Source: Ulvibacterium sp965248315 (GTDB taxonomy: Bacteria; Bacteroidota; Bacteroidia; Flavobacteriales; Flavobacteriaceae). Taken from it: a stretch of 64,000 nt of DNA. The DNA is taken from NCBI RefSeq assembly GCF_965248315.1, contig NZ_CBDFIX010000002.1, positions 4,030,001-4,094,000 of the forward strand, in the 5' to 3' direction. The notes below the pieces were generated by a model. The model saw only the letters and a program-made list of their open reading frames with translations, was not told the DNA's origin and did no database searches. A program made the position numbers and the translations under genes. Below are positions 1 to 7,952 of this stretch, piece by piece (position 1 is the first letter of the stretch; the number at the start of each line of letters is the position of its first letter).

Positions 1-1102
1 CCAGTAAGAAGAAGGACTGGATAAAAGGAGGGAGTCCCAGGTCGGAACGTCGTCCGCCCAAATCTATACTACCCTCCACAAAATTACAGGCAAGGCCGGG
101 ATTATCCGGTGCATTGATAACGCTTAAATAGGGTTCTCTACGGTGTGCCATATAGATTTTTCCATCTAAAGCCAACTGAAGTCCCCCGAACCGATCACCC
201 GGTTTTTGAAAGATGAGAACCTTGCTCGCTGCCAAGTCTGCCGCAGCAGTATCGTATTGAGCCACTTCTCCCCGGTAATTGGACACATAGAGCATTTGGC
301 TATTTTGGGAAAATTCCAGGCCATAATAGGTCTTAGTGTCATCGTTCGTTGCCACCCTAAGATTGCTTAAAACCCCAGTGGCCGAATTGAAATCATAGAC
401 TTCTATGGCATTCAGATAAAAAGCTGCCCCGATTTTAGACCCGTCCGGTGAGGCCTTTAAATAGCCCAAAGCTTGATCCGGTATATAGGACATAGACAAA
501 TTGGTTCCGATATTGGTATCCACCGAAGTGGTGGTGACTCCCGCCGCGGTAACCAAATAAGCCATAAAGGTATCGTCCCATCGTCCATGGGCCAAGACCC
601 AGATATCCGTTCCGTTGGCATGTTCCACCGCCGTAATTTTTTCGGTAACGCGCATGGCCAACTGCACGTTTTTTGTCCCAGTTATATCACCTAGACCGCC
701 ATCCAAGGTCATGTCTACCTCGGAAAACATAAGACCGTTACTACGTCCTTGTTCATCTACCGTAAATATGTAGTAAATCGTCGTAGATCCCGGACTTGGT
801 ACAATTATAGCCGATTGTGTACTGGAACGGTGTCCTCCTAAATTTGTACCATTGGGCATCACCTGATGGTTACGGTTCCATACCCGAACACCATCAGTAT
901 AGAACAAGAGGTTCCCATTGGGGTCGGATATGGAGGCACAGCCTTCCTCGGTGTTCAATGCGCCATCGGTAAGAGGCACCGGGGCCCCACTCCTAAAATC
1001 GAGGCCTGCATTCTGGCCAAAATACCAGATGGCCGCCTCTTGTTGGGCAGATGCTACAAAAGAAACAAACAAGGAAAAAACTAGGGGGAATACGTTTTTC
1101 AA
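1..1102 (-). CDS. T9SS type B-like secreted surface protein, N-terminal part (partial)
   Basis: Open reading frame on the minus strand running out of the window at position 1, so only the first ~367 residues are visible. It opens with a signal peptide (LKNVFPLVFSLFVSF, ending ASAQQ) and continues with AAIWYFGQNAGLDF, then LTDGALNTEEGCASISD and NGNLLFYTDG. This is the beta-propeller-like start of the large flavobacterial proteins annotated as T9SS type B sorting domain proteins. Later text such as GLQLALDGKIYMAH and LGLPPFIQSFF fits the same family. The only plausible start is TTG at 1102: the frame is closed by TAA 33 bases upstream and has no ATG before the signal peptide. The Rhs-related gene ending at 18108 begins with a very similar signal peptide (MKNVFPLIFLL), supporting this start. 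The sorting domain itself, if present, lies outside the window. Role (adhesion, gliding or matrix) is inferred only. Confidence 0.8.
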   Translation of the reverse strand, partial: MKNVFPLVFSLFVSFVASAQQEAAIWYFGQNAGLDFRSGAPVPLTDGALNTEEGCASISDPNGNLLFYTDGVRVWNRNHQVMPNGTNLGGHRSSTQSAIIVPSPGSTTIYYIFTVDEQGRSNGLMFSEVDMTLDGGLGDITGTKNVQLAMRVTEKITAVEHANGTDIWVLAHGRWDDTFMAYLVTAAGVTTTSVDTNIGTNLSMSYIPDQALGYLKASPDGSKIGAAFYLNAIEVYDFNSATGVLSNLRVATNDDTKTYYGLEFSQNSQMLYVSNYRGEVAQYDTAAADLAASKVLIFQKPGDRFGGLQLALDGKIYMAHRREPYLSVINAPDNPGLACNFVEGSIDLGGRRSDLGLPPFIQSFFLL

Positions 1103-1349
1103 GGCAAGGTTTGGTTTAAGTACTAAATTACGTTAAAAATACAAAAATAGTGGGTAAAATACTACAAAATGAATTCGTTTTAGATGAAATGCAAGGGATT
1201 TCGATAGGGGAATCTGATTGTTGGTGAGATTTGCACACATCAGCTTTCGTTCTTGGTAAAATAATTACTGGCTATGTTCTAAAAAAATAGATATCATTTT
1301 GAAACACCAAGGAAAAGCAAACGGCCTTTATAAGGGTGCCACGCTAAAT

Positions 1350-1466
1350 GCCAATTCCTAGCAAATACCAAGAGGCCGCTGATAAGCGGCCTCCGATACT
1401 TCTATATTCATGACAATTAAAAACTTAAGAACCTGCTCCGGCAAAAGCGCCAATTTGGAACATTAC
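1350..1466. repeat. Cassette-boundary repeat, copy A
   Basis: About 117 bases that match 8238-8349 closely. Shared parts are CCTAGCAAATACCAAGAGG, a hairpin (1372-1393, arms GAGGCCGCT/AGCGGCCTC), TTAAAAACTTAAGAACCTGC, and the tag CAATTTGGAACATTAC at 1451-1466. In this copy the right arm of the hairpin has diverged outside the central nine base pairs. The element looks like the old 3' flank of a cassette. Confidence 0.75.
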
Positions 1467-1496
1467 CGGCTTCTGGCACTTCATATTATTAATAAT

Positions 1497-1545
1497 GAAT
1501 AACTTAAGAACCTACTCTGGAAAAAGCGGCAATTTGGAACATTAC
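1497..1545. repeat. Cassette-boundary repeat, copy B (short)
   Basis: Shorter version of the boundary repeat, without the large hairpin. It contains AACTTAAGAACCTACTCTGG and the tag CAATTTGGAACATTAC at 1530-1545. Read on the minus strand, the tag begins one base after the TAA of the gene at 1547-2068. This is the same arrangement as at 5827-5842 behind the gene ending at 5846. Confidence 0.75.
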
Positions 1546-1546
1546 C

Positions 1547-2068
1547 TTATCTTGGCATCACAAATATTTCTTTTTCAAAATAATACTTCTTTACAGGAAT
1601 AGTATCCAATGCTCCATCATCAATAGGTGGCATATCGCCTAAATACTCCATAATATAGCCCCTTATGGTATTTAGACCTGTTTGAGAAAACTTCTTTCCA
1701 AAGATTGCAGTTTTTTTGTTATCCATATTACGAACCCATTTCCGATTTGCGGTATCATGTTTTAAATTCAAAAAAACAGCCATATCTATATCATACTCAT
1801 TTGATAAATCGGATTTTAAGGGAAGACTGTCGTTACTCTCCATTAAAACCATTATTTCGGATTCTTCGTTAGTAAAGTAAGGTTGCTTAAGTTTAGCAAA
1901 TACCTTCGCGAATTTTCCTATTTGTACAGTATCCGAAGTAGCTGTTACAGAAAATACTACTTGTGGGTTATCCTTTGAGTTTTTCTTTTCTTTATTTTCT
2001 TCCAAACATCCAAAATGTATAGAAGTCACTAAAACTAATAGTATAGCCCATCTTTTTTTTAAAACCAT
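1547..2068 (-). CDS. Small lipoprotein, candidate immunity protein
   Basis: 173 residues with a lipoprotein signal (hydrophobic stretch followed by HFGC near residue 21) and a polar linker EENKEKKNSKDN. The remainder looks like a beta-rich periplasmic domain beginning near VVFSVTATSDTVQIG. The C-terminal half resembles the C-terminal half of the 308-aa lipoprotein at 5846-6772: both have a DTV/FNLG-type start, a G-x(5)-RG-x(3)-EY stretch, a DSI/DTI segment and a final aromatic strand ending in PR. It follows the Rhs tip gene by about 20 bases on the same strand, the usual place for an immunity gene. Its target toxin would be the tip of 2089-3714. The immunity role is inferred from position; no known family is recognised. 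Confidence 0.55.
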   Translation of the reverse strand: MVLKKRWAILLVLVTSIHFGCLEENKEKKNSKDNPQVVFSVTATSDTVQIGKFAKVFAKLKQPYFTNEESEIMVLMESNDSLPLKSDLSNEYDIDMAVFLNLKHDTANRKWVRNMDNKKTAIFGKKFSQTGLNTIRGYIMEYLGDMPPIDDGALDTIPVKKYYFEKEIFVMPR

Positions 2069-2088
2069 GTTATTCGTGTATTTATCAT

Positions 2089-3714
2089 TTACTGCCTTCT
2101 TATAACTGTATCTTTAACAGAGGATATACGATTTTGACTCCGTCCACGAATCACACTGGATTGAATACTAATTGAGTCAACATCAACATCATGCAAAATT
2201 ATACTATCAGCTGCGTTTACCGCATTCTGATAAGCTCCTTCTACTCCATGTCTAGGAACAAAGAAGTCATGCGAAAAATCAAAGTCGATAAAGGATTCTC
2301 CCCTACGGAACTGTAATAATATGAAGGCATAGGGATCTACCACCGTAGGTTCCGGTATTGGTTGTAGCTCCATGGTGCTTTGGTTTGGATTATCGCCTAC
2401 TATGTCTTGGACTGTCTTGACCCTTTTAGGTGTACCTGTTAAAAACCTTAACAATCGCGCAATCAAGTTCCCGCCTCCTTTTAGACTTCCACCAGGGCTT
2501 ACTTCTTCTACATCAATACCTCCTCGCCGGTTGCCACTTCGTCCTCTATCTTCAGTTCCAAAACCCCATGTAGTGTTACCATCCCAAGTAGATTGGGCCT
2601 TGCTGGACTTGTCCTTAGCGGTTACCGTAACTCCATCCAAAGCTATTACTCCTGTCGAAGTCGGCACACCTCCTGGGCCCCAAAGGGTCTGCGTTTCAGC
2701 ATTCCAGTAGTAGCGTCCTATATAGGTGGCGCCATCAGGCACGTCTCCCGGGCCATGTACGTTCGGATCATATACTATATTTCCTCTCCCATCATCGTAG
2801 TAATCCGTTATGTGATTGGGACCATTACCTGGCATCAATCCATCAATGTCAATATAATACACAGGATTGTTAAGTGCATAATTGTATGGACTTTGACTTT
2901 TCATCATACCCGCCAGATTATCGATGTTCATCCATCTACCCATTGCCACATCAAAATTTCTCCATCCATAGTCCAACCAGTTAAGTCCAAGGTTCTCAAT
3001 AAGTTCCTTGCCACCAAACTTCCACTTTTGTGCCACATCATTGCCGAGTGCAGTGTCTCCACCAGAGTTGTACCCTTTATGTTTCATGCCGAAAGGATAG
3101 TAATTATTTTCTTCGATTATAGTCGGAGTGCCCGGATTCGAAGGGTCGTCCGTATAACTTAAGCGCACATTCCCCAAGTGGTCCTTGTACTGGTAGACAT
3201 ACTCGTACCCACTGCCATTGGCATTGACATAACCCTCGGGATGGTTGAAGAACTGTAACACCGCACCGCCACCAGTATCCTCGTAAACGTAGTTACCAGA
3301 ATATTCGGTTGTACCCGTGCTGCTTCCCGTAACTATCTTTTTCAGTTTTATACCTGTGGCATCATAGGTATAGGTAATGGTACCTATGTCCGGGGAGTTA
3401 TCAATGCTTATGGTGACTGGAAGGTTCAAATAGTTATAGGTTATGCCCGTAATTCCCTTGTTCCTGTCAATCTCCAGGTTGCCGTTGGCATCGTAGGCAA
3501 AGTCGTCGTTGGTATTGGTGCCGTCCTTAAAGCCATAATTGCCATTACCGGTGTCGCTTACCTTGGTCAGCTTGTTCCCTGCACCGTAATCATAATCCAG
3601 GATGTCCATATCGGGGTATGTGATGGTACCTCCGTTGTCCTGCCAGCCGTTCCGAGTTAGGGTCAGACTATTACCCATCTTGTCATTAGCACTAGCAAAA
3701 GGCATTTGAAACAT
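2089..3714 (-). CDS. Orphan Rhs fragment: YD repeats, core domain and toxin tip
   Basis: 541 residues without signal peptide or N-terminal delivery region. Residues ~15-150 are YD-type repeats (YDANGNLEIDRNKGITGITY), followed by the Rhs repeat-associated core (YKDHLGNVRLSYTD, YYPFGMKHKGYN, GRWMNIDNLAG, YNYALNNPVYYIDIDGL, ending near residue 293). The remaining ~245 residues are a unique C-terminal tip that carries the linker motif LDGVTVTAKDK and ends with SVIRGRSQNRISSV; its activity is not recognised. The 5' junction contains GTAATGTTTCAAAT, a variant of the boundary tag found elsewhere here, so the start at 3714 probably lies on a recombination joint. The fragment is very similar to the corresponding part of the 2058-aa Rhs protein (11829-18005). 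It is likely a displaced tip that would need recombination into an intact Rhs gene to be exported. Confidence 0.75.
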   Translation of the reverse strand: MFQMPFASANDKMGNSLTLTRNGWQDNGGTITYPDMDILDYDYGAGNKLTKVSDTGNGNYGFKDGTNTNDDFAYDANGNLEIDRNKGITGITYNYLNLPVTISIDNSPDIGTITYTYDATGIKLKKIVTGSSTGTTEYSGNYVYEDTGGGAVLQFFNHPEGYVNANGSGYEYVYQYKDHLGNVRLSYTDDPSNPGTPTIIEENNYYPFGMKHKGYNSGGDTALGNDVAQKWKFGGKELIENLGLNWLDYGWRNFDVAMGRWMNIDNLAGMMKSQSPYNYALNNPVYYIDIDGLMPGNGPNHITDYYDDGRGNIVYDPNVHGPGDVPDGATYIGRYYWNAETQTLWGPGGVPTSTGVIALDGVTVTAKDKSSKAQSTWDGNTTWGFGTEDRGRSGNRRGGIDVEEVSPGGSLKGGGNLIARLLRFLTGTPKRVKTVQDIVGDNPNQSTMELQPIPEPTVVDPYAFILLQFRRGESFIDFDFSHDFFVPRHGVEGAYQNAVNAADSIILHDVDVDSISIQSSVIRGRSQNRISSVKDTVIRRQ

Positions 3715-3717
3715 TAC
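3703..3717. repeat. Variant boundary tag at the Rhs fragment 5' junction
   Basis: CATTTGAAACATTAC on the plus strand differs from the tag CAATTTGGAACATTAC by one missing base and one substitution. On the minus strand, similarity continues for some bases into the Rhs fragment (CTTTTGC, GTGC). It marks where homology with the other boundary copies ends and Rhs coding sequence begins. Confidence 0.5.
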
Positions 3718-3774
3718 TCAATGTGTCTTTGATTTCGTCTCAAACTTAAACTTCAGCCTAAATCATTTATCATT

Positions 3775-4452
3775 TCAATCGACTTTCCAGAGCCTTTTGC
3801 TAAGAATAATCCCATTTAAAAAACTTGTGAACAACCTGTACCCTTCTTCTTCCTTAACCAGCAAAAAATCAATTGGTTCGTTTTTAGCGTAATAATCTTT
3901 GAAAAAAGCTTCATCGCTATCTAAAAAAAACATCTTTTGCTTTGATTCGTTGGGTTTAACAGAAAAAGTAGTTGTGGTATCGTAACCTTTTTTTCTTTGT
4001 ATCAAGGCATTTTCATCCATTTGTAAGTAAATGGTGTCTCCCACAAAATTACGGTACAAAAATTTTTTTTGCATTGTCTTTATTAAATCAACACTATTAT
4101 TACTCTTCTTTAATTCAAAAAAGATATTTCGAGTTTCAAGCCTAATATCCGAATTTGGAGTTTTCGTGGAAAGTATCTCAATATAAGAATAACAGTTCTT
4201 CTGTAGATAAGTATCCGATTTTCTTAAATATAAATATCTCAATGAATCTGACTTAATGACAGACAAACCTTCTGCCATAGCACTGCTACAATCATTGATC
4301 CTTTCAAGGTTAGGTTGGCCGTTGTTCGAGTCCAAACAATCACAAATTATTTTGCCTATCTTCTCTACTTTTTGGTTATCGACCATTTGTCCAAAACACC
4401 ATTTATAAGAGCCAAAAAAGATAAAAAGCCAAATACAAATTCTTCTAAGCAT
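3775..4452 (-). CDS. Secreted protein of unknown function, candidate immunity
   Basis: 225 residues with an N-terminal signal peptide (ICIWLFIFFGSYKWCFGQ). The mature part has several cysteines near its start (KIICDCLDS, INDCSSAM, QKNCYSY) and a C-terminal half rich in beta-type sequence (YEE/YRLFTSFLNG). I recognise no family. It overlaps the preceding membrane-protein gene by 8 bases (4445-4452), so the two are translated together, and both sit directly after the Rhs tip gene at 4821-5702. This suggests one or both protect against that tip. The export signal implies a target in the periplasm. Confidence 0.5.
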   Translation of the reverse strand: MLRRICIWLFIFFGSYKWCFGQMVDNQKVEKIGKIICDCLDSNNGQPNLERINDCSSAMAEGLSVIKSDSLRYLYLRKSDTYLQKNCYSYIEILSTKTPNSDIRLETRNIFFELKKSNNSVDLIKTMQKKFLYRNFVGDTIYLQMDENALIQRKKGYDTTTTFSVKPNESKQKMFFLDSDEAFFKDYYAKNEPIDFLLVKEEEGYRLFTSFLNGIILSKRLWKVD

Positions 4453-4795
4453 ACACCTTTAAAAATATGAATGGAACTAAAACCGTGTAAAAAAGACAAA
4501 AACAGTAAAGAATTATCCTATAATTTCTACTCAATCCTCGAATATTCCTGATTATCTCAGATTTCACGCTCTCTTTTTTAAAGTACTTATAAGTCGCAAA
4601 AAACAGTATTAAAAAAGCGGATAAACTAACCAAAATAGGTATATCTCTAACGTCTAGTCCAAAAAAATTAGTGATTATACCTATTGCCATTAGATTAACT
4701 ACAACAAAAATAAGACTTGCTGTGGAATCCTTATTTGTTGAACCATATCCAGTTTCGATAGCAAAAGATAAAATACATCCGTAATACCATTTCAT
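4445..4795 (-). CDS. Small membrane protein, candidate immunity
   Basis: 116 residues with three or four hydrophobic segments: LIFVVVNLMAIGIITNFF, IPILVSLSAFLILFFATY and IILYCFCLFYTVLVPFIFL near the C-terminus. No family is recognised. It starts 25 bases after the Rhs tip gene at 4821 and overlaps the next gene by 8 bases. Its location in the inner membrane and position behind a toxin tip suggest protection against a membrane-acting tip, but this rests on position only. Confidence 0.5.
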   Translation of the reverse strand: MKWYYGCILSFAIETGYGSTNKDSTASLIFVVVNLMAIGIITNFFGLDVRDIPILVSLSAFLILFFATYKYFKKESVKSEIIRNIRGLSRNYRIILYCFCLFYTVLVPFIFLKVYA

Positions 4796-4820
4796 CTATA
4801 ATATTATTAAGCCTTGTTGA

Positions 4821-5702
4821 TTATTTCTGATTAGTAAGCTCCTTTGCTTTGCTCCATTGTAAGGTAACACTGTACCAGATGAACATATCAAACTTATTCC
4901 TGCCGGTATTCTTATCAATATTTGCAGAGTTATCCCCACTATTAGCTGAAAAACTCTTGTGCCTATAAGCCCCCATTTGTCTTCCGGCCTGAGCAAAACT
5001 ATTGGCCATATTACTAGTGTTCGTCGCACCATCTTCATCTTTGCCGTTTTCTAGAACTATGCCAGTCAATGGTTCGGCTGGGCCAGTCAGTTTAGAAACA
5101 ACCTCACTTGCAGCAGTCTCGACAAAATCTTCAGAGGCCCCATTTTCAGAAAACTCTATTACCAGATCAGCACCAACCACCGCATCTCCTATAACACCAG
5201 CTTTATCGCCGATAGCTTTTATCTGCTTGTTAGAACTTATTTGAGTACCGGTCTCGGTGAAATCAGCACCTGTATCTAAAGTGCCTGCTTCTTCTTGGAA
5301 TAAAGATTTAATATCATTTGCAGTGGAAGCCAAACTTCCTTTAATCTTATTACCAAATTCGTTTAATGCAGCCCCGGCTCTTGATACAAGGTTGGTAATA
5401 CTATATTCTTCCTTAACTCTCTGAACTGGTTCCGGTATTTGTTCATCACAATCTCCATTCGGACACGGCATCATCCCATCAGGATCTATAAAGAATATCG
5501 GATTGTCGAACGCATAGTTGTAAGGGCTGTGCCTGTGCATCTGCTCGGCCAACGGGTCAAGGTTCATCCAACGCCCTATCCACGGGTCGTAGTTCCTCGC
5601 CCCGAAGTCATAGGTCTCGAGGCTCAATGATTCATCGAGTTCCTTGCCGCCAAACTTCCAACGTCGCGCCACATCGTTGCCCAAGGAATTGTCCCCGCCC
5701 AT
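4821..5702 (-). CDS. Orphan Rhs core end plus toxin tip
   Basis: 293 residues starting inside the conserved Rhs core: MGGDNSLGNDVARRWKFGGK, LETYDFGARNYDPWIGRWMN, YNYAFDNPIFFIDPDG (to about residue 77). The rest is a unique tip with helical, alanine-rich sequence (IGDAVVGADLVIEF, FVETAASEVVSKL) and a C-terminal NKFDMFIWYSVTLQWSKA. Its activity is not recognised. Upstream, the frame continues through PFGGLHKGYN, a canonical core motif, but is stopped by TGA where the repeated hairpin at 5730-5753 begins. The Rhs homology therefore breaks at a repeat, a sign of recombination. Two small genes follow at once and are the likely immunity partners. The fragment has no export signal of its own. Confidence 0.7.
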   Translation of the reverse strand: MGGDNSLGNDVARRWKFGGKELDESLSLETYDFGARNYDPWIGRWMNLDPLAEQMHRHSPYNYAFDNPIFFIDPDGMMPCPNGDCDEQIPEPVQRVKEEYSITNLVSRAGAALNEFGNKIKGSLASTANDIKSLFQEEAGTLDTGADFTETGTQISSNKQIKAIGDKAGVIGDAVVGADLVIEFSENGASEDFVETAASEVVSKLTGPAEPLTGIVLENGKDEDGATNTSNMANSFAQAGRQMGAYRHKSFSANSGDNSANIDKNTGRNKFDMFIWYSVTLQWSKAKELTNQK

Positions 5703-5729
5703 GTTATAGCCCTTATGGAGCCCGCCGAA

Positions 5730-5842
5730 GGGTCATGGCGCTTGCCATGACCCTCAACACTCTATTATTTACGCTGTCCTATTTATTGTGCCGCAGTAGT
5801 AACAACTGCGGAACGGGAGCCGGGGCCAATTTGGAACACTAC
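5730..5842. repeat. Partial boundary repeat between immunity gene and Rhs tip
   Basis: Holds the hairpin GGGTCATGGC-GCTT-GCCATGACCC (5730-5753), a TATTATTTACGCTGTCCTAT-type spacer, a small hairpin CCGCAG...CTGCGG (5791-5811) and the tag variant CAATTTGGAACACTAC (5827-5842). The first part matches the right-hand ends of the 282-bp repeats at 6839-7120 and 7953-8232. The tag matches 1451-1466, 1530-1545 and 8334-8349. It joins two repeat types in one place. Confidence 0.75.
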
Positions 5843-5845
5843 ACC

Positions 5846-6772
5846 CTATCGAGGGACATTATCAGATGTATCTCTAATGAAAAAAGTATCATCAAAAAAC
5901 AATCTTCGTTCTACCCTGTATATGGAGTCAGGTTTTTTTGCATTCTCGAGTTTCTTGTAAACATACTCAACCAAAGCTCCCCTTAGACCATATTGGCCGG
6001 GTTCATCGTATTTTAATCCAAACTCTGCAATATGGTTAATTGGCATTTCCTTTGGTATTCCCGGACGTGGAATGCCATCATTCTTTAGGCTTTGAATAGT
6101 GTCTCTTTCTATTTCCAATAAATTTGAATAATCCTCTTTTAAAAGATTTTCATCTTTAGGTATTATAATAATAATATCCGAGTTCACACCATAAAACGAT
6201 TCCATAAGGATAAACCGCAACCTGACTAAATCCCCAAGATTGAAACTATCTTTTTTAACAATTTCCGTATAATTCCCTCTGCCTAGTATTGTATCACCCT
6301 CGATATTCTTGTGCCATATTTGATTTACGTAGGATTTTCCGTCGACAGTAATATATTCGACAATACTATCTGTTTTGGTTTTTTGCTTATGAAAAGCCCA
6401 TTTGCCTATCCTATAACTAGGGTCGTCCATGAGAGATTTCCCCTCTTTGGTCTTGTTTCCGTTACGGTCATATCCAACAATGCGGATACTGCTATCATTA
6501 AAATATCTGATTTCTTTAATCTGATTTTCGTAATCTTCAAAATAGTAAACGGATGAATCAACTTTTACATCGTTGTCATAAATGTCCACTTGCTTTATAT
6601 TTCCGCTTTTGTAGTATTCCTTATAAATACCTTTTTTGGGGGTCTTGGTACCTATAAACTCACTTTTCAAAGCTCTGTTACCGTAATATTCCCTGTATTT
6701 AGCTCGATTACATGAAATTAATACGTTCGCCAAAACAAAAAATATGGGTAAGAGTTTAATATAAAATTGCAT
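5846..6772 (-). CDS. Lipoprotein with YwqK/MORN-type repeats, candidate immunity
   Basis: 308 residues. The N-terminus is a lipoprotein signal (LPIFFVLANVLISC, cysteine near residue 21). Residues ~40-165 carry MORN-like antitoxin repeats of the YwqK type (KGIYKEYYKSGNIKQVDIY, IRYFNDSSIRIVGYDRNGNK). The C-terminal ~140 residues (from FNLGDLVRLRF) resemble the 173-aa lipoprotein at 1547-2068, ending in similar aromatic strands and NVPR versus VMPR. YwqK-type repeat proteins are known partners of polymorphic toxins, which fits the surroundings. The gene ends 4 bases from a copy of the boundary tag, and the next gene is an orphan Rhs tip. No matching toxin lies directly upstream; the original one seems lost. 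Function is inferred. Confidence 0.6.
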   Translation of the reverse strand: MQFYIKLLPIFFVLANVLISCNRAKYREYYGNRALKSEFIGTKTPKKGIYKEYYKSGNIKQVDIYDNDVKVDSSVYYFEDYENQIKEIRYFNDSSIRIVGYDRNGNKTKEGKSLMDDPSYRIGKWAFHKQKTKTDSIVEYITVDGKSYVNQIWHKNIEGDTILGRGNYTEIVKKDSFNLGDLVRLRFILMESFYGVNSDIIIIIPKDENLLKEDYSNLLEIERDTIQSLKNDGIPRPGIPKEMPINHIAEFGLKYDEPGQYGLRGALVEYVYKKLENAKKPDSIYRVERRLFFDDTFFIRDTSDNVPR

Positions 6773-6838
6773 TTCACTTATCTCTTTTTTCCTCTACTAA
6801 ATACCTTTATTGAATCTACACCATACCAGTTCCCCAGT

Positions 6839-7120
6839 CCCAGTTCCGCAGTAGTTGTACAGCTGCGGAAACTCCATTATGTTATAGTTTTCAACATTTG
6901 AGTCGCTACCATAACCTCTGGCACGATTGATTCTACCTCTAAATAATAGAATCCATTTGTCTTTATTTCATGTTTTACGCCCTGTTGCATGACCTGAATG
7001 TAATAAAATTAAGCAGCCGGGAAAAGCAATAAAGGGTCATGGCATTTGTCATGACCCTTAACACTCTATTGTTTACTCTGTCTTATTTATTGTGCCGCAG
7101 CTGTACAAATACTGCGGAGC
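6839..7120. repeat. 282-bp direct repeat, copy 1
   Basis: Closely matches 7953-8232, with scattered substitutions. Both copies contain, left to right: a hairpin TTCCGCAG...CTGCGGAA (here 6844-6870), the coding region of a 36-37-residue peptide on the minus strand, a terminator-like hairpin (AAGGGTCATG/CATGACCCTT, here 7032-7059), a T/A-rich spacer and a second CCGCAG...CTGCGG hairpin (7095-7117). Each copy lies directly upstream, on the minus strand, of a different immunity-like gene. Confidence 0.85.
6877..6990 (-). CDS. Conserved 37-residue peptide, repeat copy 1
   Basis: Begins MQQGVKHEIKTNGFYYLEVE and ends with QMLKTIT. The related ORF in the second repeat copy (7990-8103) has the same length and differs in only a few residues, without frameshift or stop. 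The frame upstream of the ATG is open only back to the TGA in the hairpin. The stretch IVPEVMVAT recalls the linker motif (DGVTVTA) seen at the start of Rhs tips in this window. It could be a relic of an old tip or a real short product. Not a known family. Confidence 0.35.
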   Translation of the reverse strand: MQQGVKHEIKTNGFYYLEVESIVPEVMVATQMLKTIT

Positions 7121-7141
7121 TGGGTCGATTTTATTGAACGA

Positions 7142-7528
7142 CTATTCCTCAAGACTAATTGCAGAAATTGTTGTACCATTAACGTCGCGATGATAATACA
7201 CCTTCTTGTCTGGCAAATCCACCTCCTTTAGAAAAATAAGATCCTTAAGATTTCCTATGAAATCCATACTTAGGTTCTTTAAGTTAATTCTGCAAAGTAC
7301 AAATCCTGTCTTGCAAAACTTCTTCACATACAAGGGAGATAGCATATATTCTTCATAAAACAAGGGTGGGCCTCCAAAAAAATACCTTAACGGTAGATTC
7401 TTACCATTTATTGAAACATTACCTATTTCTGGACTTCCCTGAGCTATTTCTCGCATGTTATAGTACTTGACAGTGTGGTTTTTATACTCTCTTTCTATAT
7501 TAAAATCAGTAGGTGTTTCAAATATCAT
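7142..7528 (-). CDS. Small protein of unknown function, candidate immunity
   Basis: 128 residues, no signal peptide or membrane segment. It begins MIFETPTDFNIEREYKNHTV and contains FFGGPPLFYEEYMLSP and a C-terminal DLPDKKVYYHRDVNGTTISA. No family is recognised. It lies 32 bases after the gene at 7561-7857 on the same strand and just before repeat copy 1. A small soluble protein in a toxin-tip archive is most simply an orphan immunity protein, but no partner toxin is adjacent. Confidence 0.45.
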   Translation of the reverse strand: MIFETPTDFNIEREYKNHTVKYYNMREIAQGSPEIGNVSINGKNLPLRYFFGGPPLFYEEYMLSPLYVKKFCKTGFVLCRINLKNLSMDFIGNLKDLIFLKEVDLPDKKVYYHRDVNGTTISAISLEE

Positions 7529-7560
7529 CTTGTTTTATTTGTCTGGTCAACAACTTCTTT

Positions 7561-7857
7561 TCACCAAAGCTTCCAAAATGGTTTGACAATCTTTTTTCTA
7601 TATTTTTTCAAATATTTTAAGGAATCATCCTTCATTTTATTTTTCTCCGAATCTCGAAAATCGATATCCGAGATTGACCCAGCTCCTCCCCATATTGCTG
7701 TTGAGTTGTAATTTGTTTTAAATTTTTCCAAATCATTGGTTTCAATGGCATATATTAAATTCTTTACCTCTAGTGAATTGCGGGAAAACCCCTCTTCATT
7801 AAGTAGAGAATATAATATCTTTAATTCTTCCAGTACTTTTTCTTTGTTTATATCCAT
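7561..7857 (-). CDS. Small soluble protein, possibly DUF6966-like immunity
   Basis: 98 residues, mostly helical and charged, with the motif STAIWGGAGSISDIDF near the middle. A WGGAGS-type motif is, as I recall, typical of the small DUF6966-like proteins found next to toxins, but I could not check this. No export signal, so a cytoplasmic target is likely. It is preceded by repeat copy 2 and followed by the 128-aa gene. The cognate toxin is missing. Confidence 0.5.
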   Translation of the reverse strand: MDINKEKVLEELKILYSLLNEEGFSRNSLEVKNLIYAIETNDLEKFKTNYNSTAIWGGAGSISDIDFRDSEKNKMKDDSLKYLKKYRKKIVKPFWKLW

Positions 7858-7952
7858 TTTAAAAATTTACCTTAAATACTTGACTCGGGTTCCATTTAAC
7901 AGTATTCCAAGAATTTTTAATTATAAGTTCTGGCACCAACCTTCCAAAATCC

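Larger units (their letters stand above)
1103..1546. other. Intergenic region with two cassette-tag repeats
   Basis: No convincing gene. It lies between the 3' end of the last immunity-like gene and the T9SS-type gene. Positions 1350-1466 copy the segment at 8238-8349, including a large hairpin and the tag CAATTTGGAACATTAC (plus strand). A second, shorter copy of the tag segment occupies 1497-1545 and abuts the stop codon of the gene at 1547. On the minus strand one copy could encode only a 19-residue peptide ending MFQIGAFAGAGS. Positions 1103-1349 hold nothing I recognise apart from the promoter region expected for the gene at 1102. Confidence 0.6.

Noticed and set aside
2372..3162. Plus-strand frames of 112 and 189 codons
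   Set aside because: They lie wholly opposite the Rhs fragment and mirror its repeats; no independent coding sign.
4796..5038. Minus-strand frame of 80 codons ending at 4796
   Set aside because: It overlaps the Rhs tip gene in another frame and adds nothing recognisable.
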